Positions 58,122 to 64,000 of a stretch of 64,000 nucleotides of DNA are shown one piece after another (positions within the stretch are counted from its first letter, which is position 1; each line of letters begins with the position of its first letter). The position numbers and the translations under genes are program-made. Location of the stretch: assembly GCF_014207425.1 (NCBI RefSeq), contig NZ_JACHFF010000001.1, positions 744,001-808,000 on the forward strand. The letters run 5' to 3'. Under the pieces are notes generated by a model. It did no database searches. It saw only the letters and a program-made list of their open reading frames with translations, and was not told where the DNA came from. Origin of the DNA: Jeotgalicoccus coquinae (GTDB taxonomy: Bacteria > Bacillota > Bacilli > Staphylococcales > Salinicoccaceae).

Positions 58122-59459
58122 ATGTCAAATGCATTTAAAAGATTTGAATTTAACAATACAATGCTCGATGCAATTGAGCGCGTCGGGTTTACACATCCGA
58201 CAATGGTACAGGAGCGCGTAATACCGCGTATCTTAAAAGGCAGCAACGTCGTTGCGCAGTCGGCAACAGGCAGCGGGAAGAGCCATGCCTTTTTACTGCC
58301 GCTTATTTATAATATCGACGGCGCACAAAAAACGCCTCAGGTTATCGTAATGGCGCCGACAAGAGAACTTGCCAAACAGCTTGAAGGAATGGCTAAAAAA
58401 GTTCTTGAGTCATACGAAGATATTAACTGCCGTGCATTCATCGGCGGAACAGAAATGAAACGCGACGAAGAACGTGCGCGTCAGAATCCTCAGCTTGTAA
58501 TCGGAACTCCGACGCGAATTAAGGATTTAATCGATAATCAGGCACTGGATATTCACGCAGCAAAAACTATCGTGATCGATGAAGCAGACCTGATGGTTGA
58601 CCTCGGCTTTATGGCGGACGTTGACTATATATCGAACCGCATTTCGACAGCAAGCCAGTTTCTGGTGTTTTCTGCCACTATCCCTGAACCGTTAAAACAC
58701 TTTATGGAAAAATATATTGGCGAGACTGAAATTATCATAATCGATACGCCGCTTAACAAAGCGTCTATTCATTACAGCCTTGTTCCTGTTAAGGGATCAA
58801 GCAGATTAGAGAAGACTCTTGAGCTGACTAAAAACATTACACCGTATATCGGTTTAATATTTGCCAATTCACGTGAACGTGCTGACGAATTATTTGCCTA
58901 CTTAAAAGAAGCAGGAATTAACGTCGGGTTATTCCACGGCGGACTGAAACCCCGTGAACGGACTCAGGAAATTAAAAAGATTGAAAATCTGGACTATCAC
59001 TGGGTGGTTGCAAGTGACCTTGCAGCACGCGGACTTGATTTTGACGGCGCATCACACGTCATCAACTACGACATTCCAAAACAGATTGAATTCTTTACGC
59101 ACAGAGTAGGGCGTGTCGGACGCGGTTCATACAGCGGCGTTGCGATTACACTTTACGAACCGAGTGAAGAGAACGAAATCGATGCGCTTGAAGGCAAAGG
59201 ATATGTATTCAATCATGAGGATATCCGCGGCGGAGAGCTGAAAGAAATTAAAGACCGTACTATGCGTGCAGGCAGAAACAAACGCTCGAAGACAAATAAA
59301 ACGCAGAACTATAAAGTACGCAGTCCTAAAAAAGTGAAGCCCGGCTACAAGAAGAAAATCAAGTTCCAGAAAGAAGAACTTGAACGCCAGGAACGCAGAC
59401 GCTATGCGAAAGCTAAATCACGCAACGAAAAGAAAAGAAATAAAAAAGACAATAAGTAG
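58122..59459 (+). CDS. cshB: DEAD-box ATP-dependent RNA helicase CshB
   Basis: 445-residue DEAD-box helicase of cold adaptation and ribosome assembly. The Q motif lies in FEFNNTMLDAIERVGFTHPT, motif I is SATGSGKSHAF (about 47), then PTRELAKQ, VIDEADLM (DEAD box, about 152), FSATIP, and HRVGRVGRG (motif VI, about 324). The C-terminal ~70 residues are very basic (Lys/Arg-rich). ATG 58122 has AGGTGA upstream. nfo follows after 12 bases. Confidence 0.94.
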   Translation: MSNAFKRFEFNNTMLDAIERVGFTHPTMVQERVIPRILKGSNVVAQSATGSGKSHAFLLPLIYNIDGAQKTPQVIVMAPTRELAKQLEGMAKKVLESYEDINCRAFIGGTEMKRDEERARQNPQLVIGTPTRIKDLIDNQALDIHAAKTIVIDEADLMVDLGFMADVDYISNRISTASQFLVFSATIPEPLKHFMEKYIGETEIIIIDTPLNKASIHYSLVPVKGSSRLEKTLELTKNITPYIGLIFANSRERADELFAYLKEAGINVGLFHGGLKPRERTQEIKKIENLDYHWVVASDLAARGLDFDGASHVINYDIPKQIEFFTHRVGRVGRGSYSGVAITLYEPSEENEIDALEGKGYVFNHEDIRGGELKEIKDRTMRAGRNKRSKTNKTQNYKVRSPKKVKPGYKKKIKFQKEELERQERRRYAKAKSRNEKKRNKKDNK

Positions 59460-59471
59460 AGGTTGATATAA

Positions 59472-60377
59472 ATGTTATTGGGATCACATGTTTCGATGAG
59501 CGGTAAGAAAATGCTGGAAGAGTCGGTAACGACAGCAGCAGGTTATGGTGCATCTACATTTATGATTTATACCGGTGCGCCTCAAAATACGCGCCGCAAA
59601 AAAAATGAAGATCTGAATATCGAAAAGGGACAGCAGGCAATGGCGGAACTCGGTATTACGAATTTCGTTGTCCATGCACCTTATATTATTAATATCGCAA
59701 ATACTCAAAAAGATCATGTATTTAATCTGGGCGTAGACTTCCTGCAGGAAGAAATTGTCCGTACTGAAGCACTGGGTGCAAAGCAGATTGTACTTCACCC
59801 GGGCGCACACGTCGGAGCGGGCAGCGAAGCCGGAATCAAACAGATTGTTAAAGGGCTTAACGAAGTGCTTTCAAACGATAATGATGTACAGATTGCACTT
59901 GAAACGATGGCGGGCAAAGGATCTGAAATCGGCCGTACATTCGATGAGATTGCACACATTATGGATGGCGTAACGAACAACGAACGTCTGAGTGTAACAT
60001 TTGATACATGTCACGTTCACGATGCAGGCTACGATATTAAAAACGACTTTGACGGCGTGTTAAACGAGTTTGATAAAATAGTCGGTATTGACCGTATTAA
60101 GATTCTTCACATGAACGATTCCAAAAATCCTGCCGGCGCTCATAAAGACAGACATGAAAACTTCGGCTTCGGCCATATCGGGTTCGATGCTCTGAACTAC
60201 ATCATTAACCATCCGGAATTCACTGACGTTCCAAAAATATTAGAAACTCCATTCGTCGGTCCGGATAAGAAAAATCGTGTTGCACCATACAAACACGAAA
60301 TTGAAATGATTAAATCCGGAGAATTTGACCCGGGCTTATTAGTTAAGATTAATCCTGATGTATCAGTATTGGAATAG
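59472..60377 (+). CDS. nfo: Endonuclease IV (deoxyribonuclease IV)
   Basis: 301-residue AP endonuclease of base excision repair, a zinc-dependent TIM barrel. Seen: [12 protein letters not shown] (4-15), [11 protein letters not shown] (about 66), [26 protein letters not shown] (about 143), [13 protein letters not shown] (about 176) and [20 protein letters not shown] (about 215). ATG 59472 follows AGAGGTTGAT. It is coupled to cshB and closed by a strong terminator. Confidence 0.96.
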   Translation: MLLGSHVSMSGKKMLEESVTTAAGYGASTFMIYTGAPQNTRRKKNEDLNIEKGQQAMAELGITNFVVHAPYIINIANTQKDHVFNLGVDFLQEEIVRTEALGAKQIVLHPGAHVGAGSEAGIKQIVKGLNEVLSNDNDVQIALETMAGKGSEIGRTFDEIAHIMDGVTNNERLSVTFDTCHVHDAGYDIKNDFDGVLNEFDKIVGIDRIKILHMNDSKNPAGAHKDRHENFGFGHIGFDALNYIINHPEFTDVPKILETPFVGPDKKNRVAPYKHEIEMIKSGEFDPGLLVKINPDVSVLE

Positions 60378-60386
60378 TTAAATTCA

Positions 60387-60417
60387 AAAGGGCACCTCTT
60401 AAAGAGGTGCCCTTTTT
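60387..60417 (+). terminator. nfo terminator
   Basis: AAAAGGGCACCTCTT pairs with AAGAGGTGCCCTTTT; the T run ends right at the first Zur-like box. Confidence 0.93.
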
Positions 60418-60460
60418 CGTAATCATTCCTATTTACAAAACGTAATGATTCCTGTAAAAT
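60418..60460 (+). promoter_or_regulatory. znuC promoter with two Zur-like boxes
   Basis: Promoter TTTACA (60432-60437), 17-base spacer, TAAAAT (60455-60460). CGTAATCATTCCT (60418-60430) and CGTAATGATTCCT (60441-60453) each match the left part of the Firmicutes Zur operator (CGTAAT-N-ATTACG) at 11 of 13 places, 23 bases apart. The second box fills the promoter spacer, a repressing position. The zur gene is third in the operon. Confidence 0.7.
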
Positions 60461-60492
60461 ATATCTGGACATAAATAAAAGGAGTCTTGTTA

Positions 60493-61275
60493 ATGGCTGT
60501 GCCTGTATTTGAAATAAAAGACGTAACATATGAATATAAAGATAAACTGGAGGCAACACCAGCACTTCAGAATATTTCCTTTTCTATTAACAAAGGGGAG
60601 TTTTTAGCGATTGTCGGACCAAACGGGTCGGGTAAATCAACTTTGCTTAAATTAATACTCGGTGTATATAAACTGCAGCAGGGTAATATACTGATTAACG
60701 GCAAGAGCCGCAAGTCATTTAACGCCTGGCAGGAAATAGGCTATGTATCGCAAAAAGCCGCAGCCCATGCCAAAGGATTCCCGGCTACTGTAAAGGAAGT
60801 TGTACTGAGCGGACTCACTAAAGAAAAAGGGCTGTTTAAAAGATTTACGAAGAAAGATAATGAACAGCTGGACAGAACATTAAAACTGCTTGATATCGGC
60901 CATATTAAACATCAGAACGTATCAAACCTTTCCGGCGGGCAGGCTCAGCGCGTATTTATCGCACGGGCACTGATTAACAAACCGTCGATTTTAGTATTGG
61001 ACGAACCGACAGAGGGAATCGACAGTAAGCACGTTAAAGACTTTTACAACGTGCTTTTAAAACTTAAAGAAGAGAATGTAACGATTCTGCTTGTTACACA
61101 TGATATCGGAGTTGTTGTTGACTTTGCAGATAAAGTGGCATGTCTGAACGAACACCTTCATTTCCACGGCACGAATACAGAATTCCAGAATCTTGGTGAG
61201 GCAGAGCTGTCTAAAATATACGGTTTCCCGCTGCAGCTCGTGTCGCACAACCATCAGAGGGAGTGCTGTAAATAA
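60493..61275 (+). CDS. znuC: Zinc ABC transporter ATP-binding protein
   Basis: 260-residue ABC ATPase. Walker A GPNGSGKSTLL (about 37), Q-loop YVSQKAA, signature LSGGQAQRVFIARAL (about 145) and Walker B ILVLDEPTEGID (about 165) are all intact. In the operon with a permease and a Fur-type regulator (the S. aureus zurA-zurM-zur arrangement), zinc is the likely substrate; manganese cannot be excluded, and no binding protein is adjacent. ATG 60493 has GGAG at 60481-60484. Confidence 0.92.
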   Translation: MAVPVFEIKDVTYEYKDKLEATPALQNISFSINKGEFLAIVGPNGSGKSTLLKLILGVYKLQQGNILINGKSRKSFNAWQEIGYVSQKAAAHAKGFPATVKEVVLSGLTKEKGLFKRFTKKDNEQLDRTLKLLDIGHIKHQNVSNLSGGQAQRVFIARALINKPSILVLDEPTEGIDSKHVKDFYNVLLKLKEENVTILLVTHDIGVVVDFADKVACLNEHLHFHGTNTEFQNLGEAELSKIYGFPLQLVSHNHQRECCK

Positions 61276-62120
61276 TGATAGAAGCAATTTTAAACTATGA
61301 CTTTATGAAATACTCATTTATCAGCGGAATTATCGTCGGGCTGATTGCACCATTGCTCGGGACGTTTATCGTTGTGAGAAGACTGTCGCTTATAGCGGAT
61401 GCACTGAGCCACGTTGCGCTCGGCGGTATCGCATTCGGTGTATACTTAACATCGATTTTTAATATTGTCATTAATCCGGTTATATCGGGAATAGTATTCT
61501 CGGTAATCGGTGCACTGGGTATCGAGAAACTGCGCGGTGTTTACAAACATTATTCGGAGATCGCAATTCCGATTATAATGAGCCTCGGAATTGCGCTCAG
61601 CGTATTATTCCTGTCACTGGCAAACGGCTTTAACCAGGATCTGTTTGGATACCTGTTCGGAAGCATCAGTGCAGTAAGTTTCAGCGATATGATACTCATC
61701 GGAATAATCGGTATTATCGTACTGCTGTTTGTATTCTTCTTATATAAAGAAATGTTCTTCATCTCATTCGATGAAGAATACGCAGGCGTAATGAAGTTAA
61801 GCAAATACATCCATATAATATTTATTATACTCGTGGCACTCGTAATCAGCGCATCAATGCGCATTGTCGGAATACTTCTCGTGAGTGCGATGATGACATT
61901 GCCGGTCGCAAGTGCAATGAGAATCACATCAAGTTTCAAACAGCTTATGGCAGTCAGCATAATTTTTGGAGAAATTTCTGTAATCGCGGGGCTGTTTCTC
62001 GGATTCCATCTGAATATTTCACCAGGAGGGACAATCGTACTTGTCTCAGTCGCAATATTATTATGTACGCTGGTATTAAATCGTGTAGGAGTTGTTAGGA
62101 ATGCACAAAGAACTGGTTGA
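61275..62120 (+). CDS. znuB: Zinc ABC transporter permease
   Basis: 281-residue ABC-3 family integral membrane permease with about eight transmembrane helices. GTFIVVRRLSLIADALSHVA (about 28-47) is the family signature, and SASMRIVGILLVSAMMTLPV (about 194) is the cytoplasmic coupling region. It starts within the znuC stop (TAATG) and overlaps zur by 20 bases, so the three genes form one translationally coupled unit. Confidence 0.94.
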   Translation: MIEAILNYDFMKYSFISGIIVGLIAPLLGTFIVVRRLSLIADALSHVALGGIAFGVYLTSIFNIVINPVISGIVFSVIGALGIEKLRGVYKHYSEIAIPIIMSLGIALSVLFLSLANGFNQDLFGYLFGSISAVSFSDMILIGIIGIIVLLFVFFLYKEMFFISFDEEYAGVMKLSKYIHIIFIILVALVISASMRIVGILLVSAMMTLPVASAMRITSSFKQLMAVSIIFGEISVIAGLFLGFHLNISPGGTIVLVSVAILLCTLVLNRVGVVRNAQRTG

Positions 62121-62514
62121 TTACAAAGAAATGCTTAAAGAAGCAAAATTTAAAATAACAAAAAAACGTATTCGCATGATAGAAATATTCATGGAAGACG
62201 AACGGTATTTATCTGCTAAAGAAGTACAGGAAATGATGAATCAGGACTATCCGGGAATAAGCTATGATACGATTTACCGGAATCTTCATACACTGAAAGA
62301 CATCAATGTACTGGAACAAACAACATTCGACGGGGAGATGCAGTACAAAATATCATGCACAGACCATCACCACCATCATTTCATCTGCGAACGATGCGGA
62401 GAAACAAAAATCGTACAGTACTGCCCGGTGGAAACATGGGAGAAAGAACTGAACGGCGTAAAAATTAACAGCCACAAAGTGGAATTATACGGCTTATGTG
62501 AAGTATGCCGGTAA
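62101..62514 (+). CDS. zur: Fur-family regulator, probably the zinc sensor Zur
   Basis: 137-residue Fur-superfamily repressor. The winged-helix DNA-binding domain has KITKKRIRMIEIF (about 17) and YPGISYDTIYRNLHTLKD (about 55). The metal region has CTDHHHHHFICERCGETK (about 84-101, with CxxC), and CEVC is at the C terminus. I call it Zur from its operon with znuC-znuB and the Zur-like boxes upstream; family alone cannot separate Zur from Fur or PerR. TAGGAGTTGTTAGGA precedes ATG 62101. Confidence 0.88.
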   Translation: MHKELVDYKEMLKEAKFKITKKRIRMIEIFMEDERYLSAKEVQEMMNQDYPGISYDTIYRNLHTLKDINVLEQTTFDGEMQYKISCTDHHHHHFICERCGETKIVQYCPVETWEKELNGVKINSHKVELYGLCEVCR

Positions 62515-62527
62515 TATAAACAGTTAA

Positions 62528-62572
62528 ACAGCCCGCGTCCTTAAATTAATAAGAATTGCGGGCTGTTTTTTA
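62528..62572 (+). terminator. Terminator of znuC-znuB-zur
   Basis: ACAGCCCGC (62528-62536) pairs with GCGGGCTGT (62558-62566), followed by TTTTTTA; a weak inner stem lies in the loop. The 42-bp array starts 15 bases later. Confidence 0.88.
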
Positions 62573-62586
62573 TGCTTATATAAGAT

Positions 62587-62750
62587 TTACCGGGTCATTG
62601 TGAAAGTGACAGTGACCCGTCAGAATCGTTACCGGGTCATTGTGAAAGTGACAGTGACCCGTCAGAATCGTTACCGGGTCGTTGTGAACATGACAGTGAC
62701 CCGTCAGAATCGTTACCGGGTCGTTGTGAATCTCACAACGACCCGCCGAC
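62587..62750. repeat. 42-bp palindromic tandem array (4 copies, last one diverged)
   Basis: Units begin with TTACCGGGTC at 62587, 62629, 62671 and 62713, an exact 42-base step. Each has a GGGTC...GACCC inverted repeat of about 27 bases and a conserved linker (CGTCAGAATCG). Copies 1 and 2 are identical; copy 3 differs at a few bases. Copy 4 has a perfect 12-bp stem (GGGTCGTTGTGA/TCACAACGACCC, loop ATC). The array lies between zur and a convergent small membrane gene. Confidence 0.95.
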
Positions 62751-62755
62751 ACTGA

Positions 62756-62941
62756 TTATTCCTCTTTTTCTTCCGTATTCTTCGCGACTCTGTTTTTAAC
62801 AATAACTGCTACTGCAAGAACTACTACCAGCAGGACCGCAGTTGAAGGGCGGATAATTGTATCCGTAAACCAGAAAGCGAGAACTGTCAGCAGTATCAGA
62901 CCGATAATGACGAGAAATATTATATTAAAAACTTTTTTCAT
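62756..62941 (-). CDS. Small two-helix membrane protein (61 aa)
   Basis: 61 residues with two predicted transmembrane helices (about residues 4-26 and 33-50) and a charged tail (KNRVAKNTEEKEE). No family recognised. ATG 62941 has AGGTG eight bases upstream; a GTG at 62950 would overlap that site. It stands alone, and its 3' end abuts the 42-bp array, whose hairpins may also end its transcript. Confidence 0.65.
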   Translation of the reverse strand: MKKVFNIIFLVIIGLILLTVLAFWFTDTIIRPSTAVLLVVVLAVAVIVKNRVAKNTEEKEE

Positions 62942-63022
62942 AAACTGCACCTGACTTTTATTCTAATAAATTATTTTCCGTTATTTACTATATATTTTTA
63001 TATGAGAAATAGCAACGAAGTT

Positions 63023-63050
63023 AAAAAAACCCGCTGCACACTGCAGCGGG
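63023..63050 (-). terminator. ispG terminator
   Basis: On the minus strand CCCGCTGCA pairs with TGCAGCGGG around GTG, followed by seven T. It lies 11 bases beyond the ispG stop. Confidence 0.93.
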
Positions 63051-63060
63051 ATTAAATATA

Positions 63061-64000
63061 TTACTTAGCTTCTTCTGCTTCTTTTTCAAGACGCTGTTTC
63101 TCATGATAAGCTTCAGCCATAATGTCGATTTCTTTTTTAAGTTCGTCAACCATTGTTTCTTCAGGTACTTTACGCACCGTTTTACCGTGCATGAAGAGCA
63201 ATCCTTCACCGCGTGCACCTGCGATGCCGATATCGGCTTCACGGGCCTCACCAGGTCCGTTTACCGCACATCCGAGCACTGCAACTTTAAGCGGTGCTTT
63301 AATGTTGGAAATATACTCTTCCATTTCGTTGGCGATTGAAATCAGGTCGATTTCAATACGTCCGCATGTAGGACATGCAATCAGTGTTGCTGCGTTACTT
63401 GCCAGACCGAAAGTTTTCAGCAGCTCTTTACATACTTTAATTTCTTCAACCGGATCAGCTGATAATGAAATACGCATTGTATTTCCGATACCTTTGGAAA
63501 TAATTGTACCAAGTCCTGCCGCACTCTTAACAGTACCTGCAAACAGCGTACCGCTTTCAGTAATACCGATGTGCAGCGGGTAATCAAATGCAGCTGATGC
63601 TTTTTCGTAAGCTTCAATTGCAAGGTTAACGTCCGATGCTTTCATCGAAACGATAATATCTTGGAAATCAAGGTCTTCTAAAATCTTAATATGGTGAAGT
63701 GCACTTTCAACCATACCGTCTGCAGTAGGGTAGCCGTATTTTTTAATAATATGGCGCTCAAGACTCCCTGCGTTAACTCCGATACGGATTGGAATGCCTT
63801 TGGCTTTACATGCTTTTACGACTTCTTCGACTTTTTCACGGCGGCCGATATTACCCGGGTTGATACGGATTTTATCCGCGCCGCCTTCTACTGCGATTAA
63901 TGCCAGTTTATAGTCGAAGTGGATATCGACAACAAGCGGTATATTGATACGTTTTTTGATTTCTGCAATCGCAAGCGCATCTTCTTCTTTTGGACATGCA
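63061..64000 (-). CDS. ispG: 4-hydroxy-3-methylbut-2-en-1-yl diphosphate synthase (MEP pathway), cut by window edge
   Basis: C-terminal 312 residues of the [4Fe-4S] enzyme making HMBPP, the IspH substrate; the first ~55-60 residues lie beyond the right edge. Seen at the truncated start: [40 protein letters not shown] and VNAGSLE (TIM barrel). Near the C terminus are [14 protein letters not shown] and [12 protein letters not shown] with the three cluster cysteines. With ispH 5 kb away this shows a working MEP branch. The coding frame continues through the edge, so any start inside the window is false. Confidence 0.95.
   Translation of the reverse strand, partial: ACPKEEDALAIAEIKKRINIPLVVDIHFDYKLALIAVEGGADKIRINPGNIGRREKVEEVVKACKAKGIPIRIGVNAGSLERHIIKKYGYPTADGMVESALHHIKILEDLDFQDIIVSMKASDVNLAIEAYEKASAAFDYPLHIGITESGTLFAGTVKSAAGLGTIISKGIGNTMRISLSADPVEEIKVCKELLKTFGLASNAATLIACPTCGRIEIDLISIANEMEEYISNIKAPLKVAVLGCAVNGPGEAREADIGIAGARGEGLLFMHGKTVRKVPEETMVDELKKEIDIMAEAYHEKQRLEKEAEEAK

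Noticed and set aside
63061-63714. A complete 217-residue IspG starting inside the window
   Set aside because: Conserved IspG barrel sequence continues in frame to the window edge, so the gene is longer and only truncated by the window.

Overview
The window is a contiguous stretch of core chromosome from a low-to-moderate GC Gram-positive coccus of the family Staphylococcaceae. Gene order is that of Staphylococcus and Bacillus (hom-thrC-thrB; mnmA-recD2-alaS; greA-mtnN; yqeG to comEC; hrcA-grpE-dnaK-dnaJ; era-recO-glyS; dnaG-sigA; znuC-znuB-zur). Several features do not fit Staphylococcus aureus: both late MEP isoprenoid genes (ispH, ispG) are present, as are a membrane-anchored cytochrome c, a Sco copper lipoprotein, a YdaT-type stress protein and a YqzM homologue. 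I infer an oxidase-positive relative such as Jeotgalicoccus. This is inference from content and order, not a database match.

Layout. 1-5.3 kb: 5' part of an AarF/UbiB kinase, then lysC divergent from hom-thrC-thrB. 5.3-7.4 kb: a stress gene and a luciferase-like oxidoreductase, convergent around a 41-bp palindromic tandem array. 7.5-20.6 kb: tRNA thiolation, recD2, T-box-controlled alaS, ireB-ruvX-DUF1292, mltG, trmR, udk, greA and mtnN. 20.6-30.2 kb: the yqeG-to-comEC cluster (ribosome assembly, aroE, nadD, competence), a convergent yqzM, and holA. 30.2-41 kb: rpsT (minus), lepA, hemW, the heat-shock operon hrcA-grpE-dnaK-dnaJ-prmA-rsmE, deoC and rpsU. 41-47.9 kb: nfeD-floA, phoH-ybeY-dgkA-cdd-era-recO. 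48-50.3 kb: sco and T-box-controlled glyS on the minus strand. 50.3-54.7 kb: ccpN-ppsR-dnaG-sigA. 54.7-64 kb: cccA, trmK, Nif3-like, ispH (minus), cshB, nfo, zinc uptake znuC-znuB-zur, a second (42-bp) palindromic array, a small membrane protein and ispG (minus, cut by the window edge).

Regulation is unusually readable. Two T-box leaders (alaS, Ala GCU; glyS, Gly GGC) sense uncharged tRNA. A CtsR operator and a CIRCE element share the hrcA promoter. Two Zur-like boxes flank or overlap the znuC promoter. A sigma-B-like promoter precedes the ydaT-like gene.

The most novel-looking structures are two hairpin-containing tandem arrays of unrelated sequence. They share the same design (palindrome plus conserved linker, period 41 or 42 bp, about four helical turns) and the same setting: a junction between two convergent genes next to a terminator. 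I also find that dgkA has no ATG, GTG or TTG start and appears to begin at ATT. I saw no tRNA or rRNA genes, insertion sequences, prophage or CRISPR arrays.
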